NCBI GenBank assembly: GCA_016743945.1
Contig: JADGFI010000001.1
Location: 147,891-211,890 of the forward strand
DNA from: Desulfobacteraceae bacterium
GTDB taxonomy: Bacteria; Desulfobacterota; Desulfobacteria; Desulfobacterales; Desulfobacteraceae
DNA length: 64,000 nt
Direction of reading: 5' to 3'
The notes under the pieces were generated by a model, which had not been told where the DNA came from, ran no database searches, and was given only the letters and a program-made list of their open reading frames with translations. How positions within the stretch are numbered: the stretch's first letter is position 1; every line of letters starts with the position of its first letter. Below are positions 10,118 through 19,808 of the stretch, one piece after another. The translations under genes were made by a program, and so were the position numbers.

Positions 10118-12289
10118 TCAAACCTTGAACTTGCCCATCATCTCGGAAAGTTTACTGGCAAGGCCGGACAGATCATTGGCCTTTGTCTTCACCTGGGAAC
10201 TTGAGTCTGTCATCTGAACTGCAGACTGGGTTACCACAGAAATTTCTTCGGAAACCCCCTGGGACGCAACGGATCCCTGGGCAATATTTTCATTGACCTC
10301 GCCAATCCCCAGGGACGCCTGGGATACATTATCGGCAATTTCCTTTGTGGTGGCAGATTGTTCTTCAACGGCGGTGGCAATGGTGGACACAATTTCATTG
10401 ATCTGTGTCACCACCCGGGTAATATTGGAAATTTCCTTGATGGTCCCGTCTGTGGAGGTTTGAATACCCGCTACCCGCTCTTTGATGGCATTGGAGGCTT
10501 CGGCGGTTTGGCTGGCCAGATCCTTAATCTCATTGGCCACGACCGCAAATCCCTTACCGGCTTCCCCGGCCCGGGCGGCTTCAATGGTGGCATTTAAGGC
10601 CAGCAAATTGACCTGGGAAGAAATGTCGGTAATGGTTTCCACCACCGTAAAAATTTCCTTGGCAGATACACCGAGTTCATCCACCTGGCCGGTGGCATGT
10701 TCGGTCTGGCCAACGGCATCCATTGTAATATTCCTGGCTTTTTCGGCATTCTGGGCAATCTCATTGATGGTGGAGGTCATTTCCTCTGTCGCCGAAGAAA
10801 CCATGTTGATGTTGGTGGAAGCCTCCTCCATGGCCGCTGCCATGGAGGTCATATTGGCGGTCATCTCTTCGGATGCGGCAGCCACCGACTCTGCCCGTCC
10901 AGATGTATCTTGAGCCGCCAGATTCATCTGGTCCGAGATACCGGACAGAGAGGTGGATGACTCGGTAAGGGCCTGGCTATCTGACTTGATATTGCTGATC
11001 ATGGACTGGATGTTTTCTATGAATTTATTAAAATACTCGGCCAGTTCCTGGGTTTCGTCACCGGAACTATCATCAATTCGTTTGGTCAGGTCCCCTTTGC
11101 CCTGGGCAATTTCCTTGAGCATCTCAATAATATTGTGGATGGGACCCACCACTCCCTTGGCAACAACAAAATAGGACACCAACAAAGAGAGAAGAATAAT
11201 GACCACCACAACAGAAATCATTTTAATGCTGGCCTTGGAAACATTCGTTTTAACCATGCGGCCCTGCTCTGCCACCACCGCATCAATGTCATTGGTATAG
11301 ATTCCGGTGCCGATGATCCAGTCCCAATCCGCCAATTTCCGGTTGAAGGCGGTTTTGGGCAAAGGGTCATCAGATCCGGGTTTGGGGAAGTAATAGGTGG
11401 AAAACCCTCCCTGCTCATTCGCATCTGCAGCTTTGATAATGTCTCGAACAAGAAAATTGCCTTTCGTGTCTTTGAGATCGTAAAAGTTTTTCCCCTCTCG
11501 TTCGGGTTTCGGGGGCAGCAATACACAGGTTCCCTTGGAATCATAAATAAAAAAGTATCCACTATTGTCTTTGCCGTAACGGATGGAACCAATACTCTGG
11601 AGAGCACGTTGTTTTGACTGCTCTTTTGTGGATTCCAGGTAAACCCCGCCACCGATAATCCATCCCCAGGGTTTGAACAGCTTGACATAGGAAATTTTAT
11701 CCATTGGATCCTCAAACCCGGGTTTGGGCCATTTGTAATCCACAAAGCCTGCTCCGTCCCGTTTGGCCACCTCATCCATTTTCTTGAAAAAAAGACTGCC
11801 GTCGGGATCTTTCAGCCCCATCAGATTTTTCCCGTTCAAAGAGGGATTGATAGGGTGGTGTACCATATCGCCCTTTGTGTCTTGAATCCAGAAATATCCT
11901 TTCCCATCCTTTCCCCAGCGCATTTTATCAATGATTTTGATGGCCGCCTGTTTCCTATCTTCCACACTTAACCCGTCATCGCCACTGGTGGATTCAAAAA
12001 CAGAAATCGCCTGATCCACCACGGCTTTTACGTTATCTCCGTATTCTTTCCGAATGGTGTTTTTATCCCGGGAGGCGTCCAGGCGCTCTTTTGCAATGGT
12101 AAAAGCAGAATTTACCAAATCCTTGATCTGTGCTTTTTTTTCGCCCATCATACCATTGCTGTAGCTCTGGATGGCAAACTCTCCTCCTTTTTTCAAAGAA
12201 GAGACAGACAATAACACGGATGCACCCCCCACCAGAATCAGTGCCGCGATGATCAAAAGATTTACTTTTGTGCCGATGTTAAGTTTCAT
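10118..12289 (-). CDS. methyl-accepting chemotaxis protein with two Cache domains
   Basis: A 723-residue chemoreceptor. Residues 7-29 form the first membrane segment. The periplasmic part (about 35-330) contains two tandem single-Cache modules, each with the pattern GYFWI/GYFFIxD...G...W.WIIGxGxY. A second membrane segment (about 350-372) leads to HAMP and a long coiled-coil signalling domain, with the conserved hairpin tip [20 protein letters not shown] near residue 560. There is no C-terminal CheR-binding pentapeptide. An AAAGGAGG site supports the start. Double sCache_2 sensors generally bind small organic acids or amines; the ligand here is unknown. No che genes are nearby. Confidence 0.92.
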   Translation of the reverse strand: MKLNIGTKVNLLIIAALILVGGASVLLSVSSLKKGGEFAIQSYSNGMMGEKKAQIKDLVNSAFTIAKERLDASRDKNTIRKEYGDNVKAVVDQAISVFESTSGDDGLSVEDRKQAAIKIIDKMRWGKDGKGYFWIQDTKGDMVHHPINPSLNGKNLMGLKDPDGSLFFKKMDEVAKRDGAGFVDYKWPKPGFEDPMDKISYVKLFKPWGWIIGGGVYLESTKEQSKQRALQSIGSIRYGKDNSGYFFIYDSKGTCVLLPPKPEREGKNFYDLKDTKGNFLVRDIIKAADANEQGGFSTYYFPKPGSDDPLPKTAFNRKLADWDWIIGTGIYTNDIDAVVAEQGRMVKTNVSKASIKMISVVVVIILLSLLVSYFVVAKGVVGPIHNIIEMLKEIAQGKGDLTKRIDDSSGDETQELAEYFNKFIENIQSMISNIKSDSQALTESSTSLSGISDQMNLAAQDTSGRAESVAAASEEMTANMTSMAAAMEEASTNINMVSSATEEMTSTINEIAQNAEKARNITMDAVGQTEHATGQVDELGVSAKEIFTVVETITDISSQVNLLALNATIEAARAGEAGKGFAVVANEIKDLASQTAEASNAIKERVAGIQTSTDGTIKEISNITRVVTQINEIVSTIATAVEEQSATTKEIADNVSQASLGIGEVNENIAQGSVASQGVSEEISVVTQSAVQMTDSSSQVKTKANDLSGLASKLSEMMGKFKV

Positions 12290-12669
12290 ACACGATCCTC
12301 CTTTTTGGGAAAAGAGAGCTTTGCTGTTATAAAAAACGATTTTATAAAATAGATGTTATCTTAAGGTGTGGCGATATCTTATCACATTGACATTATGAAA
12401 TACAATGTTTTCAAAAACATAGCGGCGGATCCACCCCTCCTTAGGTAAGAAGATTTCCCGGATCCAGGCGGATACCCATCTGGGCGATTGTCCATGGAAT
12501 CTTCTGGCTTTATTTACCCTGCCTTGATTATAGGCGTGGTTGCATTGGCGAATTAATGCCTTATCATTTAAATGATTTTAAGTTATAATATTGAAAATAG
12601 TGAATTCATCAATTGAATGGGCACGAATGAATAGACACGAAGGAATAAGGAATAAGCAGGGAGGAAATA
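12290..12669. other. divergent intergenic region with a long stem
   Basis: This is the shared upstream region of the chemoreceptor (minus) and the NifX-like gene (plus). AGAAGATTTCC (12448-12458) pairs with GGAATCTTCT (12496-12505), with one bulged base, around a 37-base GC-rich loop containing GGATCC and CCCA/TGGG half-sites. A second GGATCC lies at 12427-12432. It may be a structured leader of the chemoreceptor mRNA or an old mobile-element remnant. About 70 minus-strand codons are open here without a start codon. No known riboswitch consensus was matched. Confidence 0.35.
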
Positions 12670-13065
12670 ATGAAAATAGCATTTCCAATAACAACGGATA
12701 ACGGGCTAAACAGCTTGATAAGCGAGCGCTTCGGTGTTGCCGAAAAATTTATGATCCTGGACCTTGAGACCCGAGAGGGTGAGGTTGTGGTCAATCAAAA
12801 ACGTATTGAAGGGAACACCTCTTGCAAAACCGGGGTCTTTGACAAGGAGACAATTGTAGACGCTGTGGTCACCCGCTGTATCGGAGATGGCTCCCTGCGG
12901 GGGCTGACCACCGCCAATATCAAAGTATATGCGGCCCAGTCAGAGTCCATCGCCGAAAACCTGGACCTCATGAAAAATGGTGAGCTAAAACTGTTTCATA
13001 TATTTGACCTCTGCCAGGGAAAAAAGAACAAAAAAGAAGGCGGCTGCGGGCACCACGACGGATGA
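12670..13065 (+). CDS. NifX/NifB-like dinitrogenase cofactor domain protein
   Basis: A 131-residue protein with the dinitrogenase iron-molybdenum cofactor biosynthesis fold (RNase H-like, NifX/NafY/NifB C-terminal type). It starts KIAFPITTDNGLNSLISERFG and carries a Cys-rich, His-containing tail (GGCGHHDG). Such stand-alone proteins are common in anaerobes and probably bind or carry metal-sulfur clusters. No nif genes are near, so a role in nitrogen fixation is not implied. GGGAGG before the ATG supports the start. It overlaps the next gene by four bases (ATGA), so the pair is translationally coupled. Confidence 0.75.
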   Translation: MKIAFPITTDNGLNSLISERFGVAEKFMILDLETREGEVVVNQKRIEGNTSCKTGVFDKETIVDAVVTRCIGDGSLRGLTTANIKVYAAQSESIAENLDLMKNGELKLFHIFDLCQGKKNKKEGGCGHHDG

Positions 13066-13634
13066 AGACGCTATTGAGCTGGATTGGCAGAATCTTGTAT
13101 TCTTTTATCGGCTGGACCTATGACCCTCTTCCGGACTACTGGGACAAAAAAAGCGTGGTCATCGGATTTCCCCATACCAAAAATATGGATACCTTTCGGG
13201 CCCTGACCTATATAAAAATTGCAAAGGTCAATGCCCGCCTTCTGGTCAAGGCTTCCTGGTTCTTTTTTCCCATGTCCCTTTTGCTCAAAAGCCTTGGGGG
13301 ACTTCCGGTAAAACGCAACAAGGCCACCGGGTTTGTGGAAAGTGTGGTCGATGAATTCAACAACCGGGAGGAACTGGTGGTGGCATTGGTTCCAGAAGGC
13401 ACTAGAAAGCAGGTCGCCACCATTAAAACCGGATTCTGGCACATTGCAAAGGGGGCCAACGTGCCCATCATCTGCTGGTATCTGGACAACCGGGAAAAGC
13501 GCACCCGGTGGATCGGAAAAATATATCCGGGTGAGTCCCTTGAGACGGATCTGCTTAAAATAAAAGAAATTTATGAAGGTGCCGGTTTTTCTATTCCCTT
13601 AAATAATTTAAAAAATTCAACTGATCCGAATTAA
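13062..13634 (+). CDS. 1-acylglycerol-3-phosphate acyltransferase-like protein
   Basis: A 190-residue PlsC-family acyltransferase. The catalytic HX4D motif is H38-TKNM-D43, and the acceptor-binding motif PEGTRK lies near residue 111. A short hydrophobic N-terminus suggests peripheral membrane association. The family transfers acyl chains to lysophosphatidate or other lipid acceptors. It is shorter than classical PlsC (about 240 residues), matching the small 'lysophospholipid acyltransferase-like' group. Its start overlaps the NifX-like gene by four bases. Confidence 0.75.
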   Translation: MKTLLSWIGRILYSFIGWTYDPLPDYWDKKSVVIGFPHTKNMDTFRALTYIKIAKVNARLLVKASWFFFPMSLLLKSLGGLPVKRNKATGFVESVVDEFNNREELVVALVPEGTRKQVATIKTGFWHIAKGANVPIICWYLDNREKRTRWIGKIYPGESLETDLLKIKEIYEGAGFSIPLNNLKNSTDPN

Positions 13635-13780
13635 CTTTTTCATTAAGTTATTTTATAATTTTATGCATAAAAATTATGTGATTCTTTTAATTTCTTAATT
13701 TTTTATGGGCATATTCGGATTTTTACAAAATTATTTTTCCTTTCCAAACCACGTAAGTCCCTGAAAAACAATAAAAATAA

Positions 13781-13809
13781 TTGACATAAACCCTGGGAAT
13801 CTTTAAACT
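13781..13809 (+). promoter_or_regulatory. sigma-70-type promoter of the glutamate synthase operon
   Basis: TTGACA (13781-13786) and TAAACT (13804-13809) are separated by 17 bp, within a very AT-rich region about 100 bases before the start codon. A short hairpin, CAATGC (13829-13834) / GCATTG (13845-13850), lies in the presumed leader. The leader does not show the paired six-base-loop hairpins typical of ANTAR targets. Confidence 0.55.
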
Positions 13810-13906
13810 AAAAATTTTGAAAAATTGACAATGCTCTCTTTTCCGCATTGCCAAAAAGACAAAAGGCAGACGGATAAATGTTTAAAAGACAAGGAGTAAA
13901 TATATA

Positions 13907-15037
13907 ATGTGTCGCCTGTTCGCACTTACCAGCAAGGACCCGGTATCTCCGATGCTGGCCATCAAGGCCCTTGATGTAATGAAAGAAGGACATGATGGAT
14001 CCGGCATGGGCCTGCTGCTCCAGGACCTTGGGGGGCCCTTTGAAGAGATGAAGGATGCCCCTATTTTATCGGGAATTTTCAGTGAAGAAGGCATCCGGCG
14101 CCTGGATCTTTTCATGATGGACAAGGGATTTATGACCAAGTATAAAATTTCTTTAAAAATCCCCAAAAAGCCGGTGGAAGGGATTCCCAGAAGAGATGTC
14201 TATCTGATTCGGGCCTATGAGCTGCCCGAAGATTGGGAGGCTCTTGATTCCGACGAGATTGCTGGCCGCCTCACGGACATACGACTCAAGATCCGGGACA
14301 TGGGAGAAGAAAAAAATGACATGATCGTCTTTTCCTTCTGGCCCGATACTATCATGATTAAAGAGATCGGAGATCCCCTGCAGCTAGGGGAATACCTGGG
14401 GCTTGACAGAAAAGAGCTCCATGCCCGGGTGATCATGGCCCAGGGCCGTCAGAATACCAACTATGCCATCAATCTTTATGCCTGCCATCCCTTTTTCATT
14501 GAAGGGTATGGCACCATGACCAATGGAGAAAACACAGCTTTTATCCCCATCAGAGATTTTCTTTCCTCCAGGGATATTCCGGCCTATAGCGGTTACCAGT
14601 CCGATTCCGAGGTCTTTGCCCATATTCTTCACTATTCCATGGTGGAATTAGACTTGGGCATAGATGCCTACAAGCATGTGATCACTCCCTTGCAGGAAGA
14701 AGATCTCCAGCGACACCCGGATGCCCAATTTTTGACCCATTTGAAGAGAACATGCAGGCCGTTGATCATTGACGGACCCAACTGCGTCATTGGCACCCTG
14801 CCCGATCACTGCCTGTTCATGGCCCAGGACAGAAAAAAACTCAGGCCCGGAGTTGTGGGGGGAAGGCCGGGCATCTATGGATTTTCATCTGAAATCTGCG
14901 GCCTGGATGCCGTTCTTCCGGACCGGGACAAATCCCAGGATATTCAACCCATGCATCTTGATACTGTAATTGTAAGCCCTGACCGCCAGGAGGTAAAGAT
15001 ATGTCGTCAAACAGAAGCCTTGAACCTTCCGCTTTAA
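13907..15037 (+). CDS. glutamate synthase glutaminase-type (class II amidotransferase) subunit
   Basis: The protein starts MCRLFALTSKDPV, placing Cys2 as the N-terminal nucleophile of a class II (Ntn) glutamine amidotransferase once Met is removed. The 376-residue length and the adjacent genes match the split, archaeal-type glutamate synthase. There, separate subunits supply ammonia from glutamine, the FMN synthase core, and the GXGXG barrel. AAGGAG before the ATG supports the start. It overlaps the next gene by 37 bases, so the subunits are likely made together. Confidence 0.85.
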   Translation: MCRLFALTSKDPVSPMLAIKALDVMKEGHDGSGMGLLLQDLGGPFEEMKDAPILSGIFSEEGIRRLDLFMMDKGFMTKYKISLKIPKKPVEGIPRRDVYLIRAYELPEDWEALDSDEIAGRLTDIRLKIRDMGEEKNDMIVFSFWPDTIMIKEIGDPLQLGEYLGLDRKELHARVIMAQGRQNTNYAINLYACHPFFIEGYGTMTNGENTAFIPIRDFLSSRDIPAYSGYQSDSEVFAHILHYSMVELDLGIDAYKHVITPLQEEDLQRHPDAQFLTHLKRTCRPLIIDGPNCVIGTLPDHCLFMAQDRKKLRPGVVGGRPGIYGFSSEICGLDAVLPDRDKSQDIQPMHLDTVIVSPDRQEVKICRQTEALNLPL

Positions 15038-16635
15038 GCCTCAACGATCTGCCCTGGCAGATTCGTTACAGCAATGACCGGTGTACGCTCTGCGGACAAT
15101 GCACGGCGGTTTGTCCGGTAAAGGCCATTGAACTGAAGGTATTTAGAAAAAGAATCATAAAAACATCCATCCAAAAGGATGCCGTTCATTCCAATGAATA
15201 TGATACCTTTTACGGAATTCAGCAGAAAACGGCTGTGGAAAATGCCTGTATCGGGTGTGCCATGTGCACCATGGCCTGCCCCAATGATGCCATTGCCCCG
15301 GTTAAAAATCCGGGGTTGGACCGGTTAAAATTTCATATCAACCAGAAGGGCGTTCCCCGCCGTCGCGGCGGAAGAAGAAACGCCTCGGGTTCTGTGCTGG
15401 ACCGGATCAAGTTCACCCGGATTTCCATGCTCACGGATCCGGCTCTGGACGCCGGCCGCCACGAATTTGAAATGAGAACTCTTTTGGGCCGGGTGCTTTC
15501 TCCCAGGGAAAACATGAAGCGCCTCAAGGAGCATGGCTGGATTCCGCCGGTAAGGGAAATTTATCCTCTGATCATCGGCGGCATGTCCTTTGGTGCCCTT
15601 TCTCCCACCATGTGGGAAGGACTGCAAATGGGAGTGGCCTACCTCAACGAAGAGATGGGCATGCCCGTGCGCATGTGCACAGGAGAAGGCGGATGTCCCC
15701 CAAGGCTTTTGCGCTCTCGGTTTTTAAAATATGTCATCCTCCAGGTTGCTTCTGGGTATTTTGGATGGGACGAGATCATCCATGCCATTCCCCATATGAA
15801 AGAAGACCCCTGCGCCATTGAGATCAAATACGGCCAGGGCGCCAAACCCGGGGACGGGGGATTATTGATGTGGCACAAGGTCAATAAACTTATTGCCGCC
15901 ATACGCGGCGTTCCCCAGGGGGTTTCTCTGCCCAGTCCCCCCACCCATCAGACCCAGTATTCCATTGAAGAGTCAGTGGCCAAAATGATATTGTCCATGT
16001 CCATGGCCTGGGGATTTCGGGTACCGGTATATCCCAAGATATCAGCATCTTCCACGTCGCTTGCTGTGCTCAACAACCTGACCCGGAACGATTATGCATC
16101 GGGGCTTGCCATTGACGGGGAAGACGGGGGAACCGGGGCTGCCTATTCCGTCTCCATGGACCACATGGGCCACCCCATTGCCTCTTGTATCAGGGATAAC
16201 TACCTGAACCTGACCAAGATTGGCAAGCAGAACGAAATCCCCATTTTTGCCGGGGGCGGAATTGGTAAAAACGGCAATATTGCCGCCAATGCCGCCGCCC
16301 TTATCATGCTGGGCGCTTCCGGGGTGCAAATCGGAAAATATCTCATGCAGGCCGCTGCCGGATGTGTGGGCACAGAAGAAGACAGGTGCAATGTTTGTAA
16401 TCTGGGCATCTGCCCCAAGGGAATCACCTCCCAGGACCCCAGACTTTACCGGCGACTGGACCCGGAAGACGTGGCCCAGCGGATTGTGGATCTTTTTGTA
16501 TCCTTTGATACGGAACTTAAAAAGATTGTAGCCCCCCTGGGAAGATCAACCTCGCTTCCCATCGGCATGTCCGATGCTTTAGGGATTGATGACCATGCAA
16601 TCGCAAAACGACTGAGTATCAAGTATGTGGTGTAA
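15001..16635 (+). CDS. gltB: glutamate synthase FMN/Fe-S core subunit
   Basis: This 544-residue protein carries two N-terminal 4Fe-4S motifs (CTLCGQCTAVCP near residue 31; CIGCAMCTMACP near 83). The FMN-binding glutamate synthase central domain follows, with GGMSFGALS near 197, GEDGGTGAA near 375 and a C-terminal 3Fe-4S site within CVGTEEDRCNVC...CPKGI. It catalyses 2-oxoglutarate plus ammonia to glutamate. The N-terminal ferredoxin suggests that reduced ferredoxin or the adjacent flavoprotein supplies electrons. AGGAGG lies seven bases before the ATG, inside the preceding gene. Confidence 0.92.
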   Translation: MSSNRSLEPSALSLNDLPWQIRYSNDRCTLCGQCTAVCPVKAIELKVFRKRIIKTSIQKDAVHSNEYDTFYGIQQKTAVENACIGCAMCTMACPNDAIAPVKNPGLDRLKFHINQKGVPRRRGGRRNASGSVLDRIKFTRISMLTDPALDAGRHEFEMRTLLGRVLSPRENMKRLKEHGWIPPVREIYPLIIGGMSFGALSPTMWEGLQMGVAYLNEEMGMPVRMCTGEGGCPPRLLRSRFLKYVILQVASGYFGWDEIIHAIPHMKEDPCAIEIKYGQGAKPGDGGLLMWHKVNKLIAAIRGVPQGVSLPSPPTHQTQYSIEESVAKMILSMSMAWGFRVPVYPKISASSTSLAVLNNLTRNDYASGLAIDGEDGGTGAAYSVSMDHMGHPIASCIRDNYLNLTKIGKQNEIPIFAGGGIGKNGNIAANAAALIMLGASGVQIGKYLMQAAAGCVGTEEDRCNVCNLGICPKGITSQDPRLYRRLDPEDVAQRIVDLFVSFDTELKKIVAPLGRSTSLPIGMSDALGIDDHAIAKRLSIKYVV

Positions 16636-16646
16636 AGGAAGCTTTT

Positions 16647-18974
16647 ATGAAAACAAGTGACACTATCTATATATCAGGCAAGAGAGAAGACAAACGGATC
16701 CCCTCCCGGGTGCTGGAAGAAATCATTCACCAGCATATAAAAGGAGGCAGCCGTAACCTGGAAATTGAGGCCTTTGGCCAACACGGAATCGGCGGCAGGC
16801 TCTGGGACACAACCGAAGAAATTCATATCCGTATTCTTGGTCATTCGGGCCAGCGAGCCGGTTCCATGGGAAACGCCAATACAAAAATTGAAATCATGGG
16901 CCCGGCTTCGGACGACATTGGCTGGCTCAATGCAGGGGCCCAAATCATTGTCCGTGGCAATGCCTCCAACGGTGCCATGAACGGAGCGGCCCAGGGGAAA
17001 GTCTATATCGGCGGGAATCTGGGAGCTCGGGCCATGACCATGACCAAGTGCAACCCGAGGTTTGAACCGCCGGAGCTCTGGGTTTTAGGGAGGGTGGGCG
17101 ATTATTTTGGAGAATTCATGGCCGGTGGTATTGCCGTCGTCTGCGGAATTGGTTCCGGGAAAGAAGACAAAGTTCTCGGCTATCGGCCTTTGGTGGGCAT
17201 GGTGGGCGGCACGGTATATGTCCGGGGCAATGTGGCGGGATTTTCCGAAAAAGATGCAAAACCTATCCCCATGTCCGACAGGGCCTGGGATTGGCTGGCC
17301 ACAAATCTTGCAATTTTTGTGAATAAAATCAACAAACCCGAATTACTGCCAACCCTGTCTGACCGTTCTGCCTGGCAGGTATTAACCACCAAAACGCCCC
17401 AGGAAAAAGCAAGCGGGTCCGAAAGGCCGTCCATGTCCTGGTTTCGAACCCAGGTCTGGGACAAGGAACTGGGCCGGGGGGGACTCATCGGAGATCTCCA
17501 GGAGACAGAAAAGGGGACCATTCCCCTCATTGCCAAGGCCCAGATGAGACGCTATGTACCGGTGTGGGAGCAGGGGAAATATAGTTCTCCCTGCCAGGCA
17601 TCCTGTCCCACGGGTATTCCGGTTCAGGACCGCTGGGCCATGGTCCGGGCGGACAATATCGACGAAGCCATCAGTATGGGGCTTGCCTACACACCTTTTC
17701 CGGCCACGGTGTGCGGATATTTGTGCCCCAGTCCCTGCATGGCTTCTTGTACCCGGAATCAAGCCACCATGCCCCCCATTGATGTAAGGCTTTTGGGGCG
17801 TGCCGGCAAGGATGTTCACCCGCCCAAACCCGCTAAAAAGAGCAACAAAAAGATTGCCGTTATTGGGGCCGGCCCCGGGGGGATTTCCGCCGCCTGGCAC
17901 CTGACTTTAAAAGGTCATACCGTCACTCTCTTTGAAACCGGAAAAACCATTGGCGGCAAGATCGCCTCGGCCATCCCCGATTCCAGAATCCCCGGGGAGA
18001 CCCTGGACACGGAGCTCAATCGCGTAAAAGCTTTGATCCCGGACATCCGCCTGGAGCAGGAGATTGACCAGAAAGCGTTTACAAAAATCAAATATGACTA
18101 TGATTTCACCATTGTTGCAGCTGGTGCTAAAAAAGCCAGAATCCTTCCCATACCGGGCATTGAACGAACGGTTGCTGCCAATGATTTTCTGGAATCCGCA
18201 AAACTCAAGGGAAAAAAGATCGGCAAAAAAATGGTGATCATCGGGGCAGGAAATGTGGGATGTGATGTGGCAACCGAAGCATATCGCCTGGGGGCCAGGG
18301 AAATCACCCTCATCGATGTTCAAAAGCCTGCCGCATTTGGCAAGGAAAAAGAGGATGCCCAAGGTTGCGGTGCTATTTTCAAGTGGCCGTTGTTTACCAA
18401 GGAGATTACCCCCAAGGGTGTTTTACTCCAGGACGGAGAACTTCTGGCAGCCGATACCGTGGTCATCTCCATCGGGGACATCCCGGATCTTGATTTTATC
18501 GGGGATGAACTTGCCATTGAAAAAGGGTTTGTAACCGTTGATACATTCGGCCGCACCTCTGATCCCCGTGTTTTTGCCCTGGGGGATGTGGTGGGACCGG
18601 GACTGATCACCGATGCCATCGGCGGGGGAAAACAAGCCGCCCAAAGCATTGACCAGATCATTGCCGGTAAACGCCCCGACCAGGGAGAACTGCTTCCCAT
18701 GATTGACAAAGATCGGATAAGCCTTGAATATTATGATCCTCGACATAAGGCAGATGAGCTGAGCAGTTGCGGGGCGGACTGTGCCTCCTGCGGAAACTGC
18801 AGAGATTGCGGTATCTGTGTGGCCATCTGCCCGGAAGCTGCCATTGAACGTAAAACCCTGGGCGAATCAGGGTTTGAATATGTTGTGGATGCGGATAAAT
18901 GCATTGGATGCGGTTTTTGCAAAGGCGCATGCCCCTGCGGTATCTGGGATCTGGTTCCCAATACACCGCTCTAG
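16647..18974 (+). CDS. glutamate synthase GXGXG / NAD(P)H oxidoreductase fusion
   Basis: A 775-residue fusion. Residues 1-230 are the GXGXG beta-helix of glutamate synthase (GQHGIGG, GSMGNANTKIEIMG). Residues 310-375 hold the Cys-rich 4Fe-4S domain of GltD-like small subunits (CQASCPTGIPVQD, CPSPCMASC). Residues 400-690 are a flavoprotein with two nucleotide-binding motifs (GAGPGG, GAGNVG). The C-terminus carries two more 4Fe-4S motifs (CGNCRDCGICVAICP, CIGCGFCKGACP). It would pass NAD(P)H electrons to the FMN core subunit and complete its barrel. The fusion replaces the separate gltD and the C-terminal gltB domain. AAGGAA precedes the ATG. Confidence 0.9.
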   Translation: MKTSDTIYISGKREDKRIPSRVLEEIIHQHIKGGSRNLEIEAFGQHGIGGRLWDTTEEIHIRILGHSGQRAGSMGNANTKIEIMGPASDDIGWLNAGAQIIVRGNASNGAMNGAAQGKVYIGGNLGARAMTMTKCNPRFEPPELWVLGRVGDYFGEFMAGGIAVVCGIGSGKEDKVLGYRPLVGMVGGTVYVRGNVAGFSEKDAKPIPMSDRAWDWLATNLAIFVNKINKPELLPTLSDRSAWQVLTTKTPQEKASGSERPSMSWFRTQVWDKELGRGGLIGDLQETEKGTIPLIAKAQMRRYVPVWEQGKYSSPCQASCPTGIPVQDRWAMVRADNIDEAISMGLAYTPFPATVCGYLCPSPCMASCTRNQATMPPIDVRLLGRAGKDVHPPKPAKKSNKKIAVIGAGPGGISAAWHLTLKGHTVTLFETGKTIGGKIASAIPDSRIPGETLDTELNRVKALIPDIRLEQEIDQKAFTKIKYDYDFTIVAAGAKKARILPIPGIERTVAANDFLESAKLKGKKIGKKMVIIGAGNVGCDVATEAYRLGAREITLIDVQKPAAFGKEKEDAQGCGAIFKWPLFTKEITPKGVLLQDGELLAADTVVISIGDIPDLDFIGDELAIEKGFVTVDTFGRTSDPRVFALGDVVGPGLITDAIGGGKQAAQSIDQIIAGKRPDQGELLPMIDKDRISLEYYDPRHKADELSSCGADCASCGNCRDCGICVAICPEAAIERKTLGESGFEYVVDADKCIGCGFCKGACPCGIWDLVPNTPL

Positions 18975-19061
18975 GAGGCCTGGCACCAAGGGAAACCAAC
19001 CCCTAGGAAATATTTCTTTTTATAGTGATTGTTAACCATCATTTCTGATTAGGTAAGTATT

Positions 19062-19781
19062 ATGGAAGGAAAGAGCGACCAGACATATGACGGATATATA
19101 AAAGCGCTGACCGACATCAGCCGGGCCATCACATCTGATCTTTATATTGAGGATCTGTTAAAGCTCATTGTGATGGTCACGGCCAAGGTTACCGGGGTTG
19201 AAATTTGTTCTCTGTGGATTGTCAATGAAGCCGAATCCCCTCCGAAAATCCGTCTCAAGGCCACCCAGTCCATTTCTCCTACCTATATCAAGGACAGATC
19301 CCTGGACCTGGACGAAGGGGTGGTGGGGTATGTGGTCACCCATAAAAAGCCTTTGATCCTCAAGGATGTTCTCAACAGCAAGCGATTTAAGGAAAAGGAG
19401 ATGGCCAAAAAGCTCGGTCTTGTCTCCATGGTGGGCATCCCGCTTAAAACCAAGGAAGACCTCGTCATCGGGGTGTTAAACTGTTTCACTGCAGCCCCCC
19501 ATGATTTTTCAGAAACAGAAGTCAATCTGCTCCGTGCCGTGGCCAATCAGTCAGCTGTTGCCATCGTTAATACGGAGCTCATGGTGAAAACCCGTGTTAT
19601 TCAGGAAGAACTGGAGGCCCGGAAAAAGGTAGAGCAGGCCAAGGAAATTCTCATGATCAACCGACAAATGACCGGAGAAGCGGCCCATCGCTGGATGCAA
19701 AAACGGAGCATGGATTCCAGAAAAACCCTTCGGGAAGTTGCCGAAGCCATCCTTCTTTCCTACGAAATTTTTAATCAATAA
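19062..19781 (+). CDS. GAF-ANTAR RNA-binding regulator
   Basis: The 239-residue protein has an N-terminal GAF domain (about 20-165), a short coiled coil and a C-terminal ANTAR domain (about 175-235; KEILMINRQMTGEAAHRWMQ, then AEAILLSYEIF). ANTAR proteins bind two-hairpin RNA targets and prevent premature transcription termination, often in nitrogen or amine metabolism (AmiR, NasR, EutV). The GAF domain is the likely small-molecule sensor. It sits 87 bases after the glutamate synthase genes on the same strand, suggesting control of nitrogen assimilation. The ribosome binding site is weak. Confidence 0.87.
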   Translation: MEGKSDQTYDGYIKALTDISRAITSDLYIEDLLKLIVMVTAKVTGVEICSLWIVNEAESPPKIRLKATQSISPTYIKDRSLDLDEGVVGYVVTHKKPLILKDVLNSKRFKEKEMAKKLGLVSMVGIPLKTKEDLVIGVLNCFTAAPHDFSETEVNLLRAVANQSAVAIVNTELMVKTRVIQEELEARKKVEQAKEILMINRQMTGEAAHRWMQKRSMDSRKTLREVAEAILLSYEIFNQ

Positions 19782-19808
19782 TAAAGACCTTCGACCCCTG
19801 GGGTCGGA

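Noticed and set aside
12358..12580. About 70 open codons on the minus strand between the chemoreceptor and NifX-like genes
   Set aside because: No ATG, GTG or TTG start and no recognisable similarity; treated as intergenic.
13820..13855. Hairpin in the glutamate synthase leader as an ANTAR target
   Set aside because: Only one hairpin with a 10-base loop; ANTAR targets have two hairpins with six-base loops.
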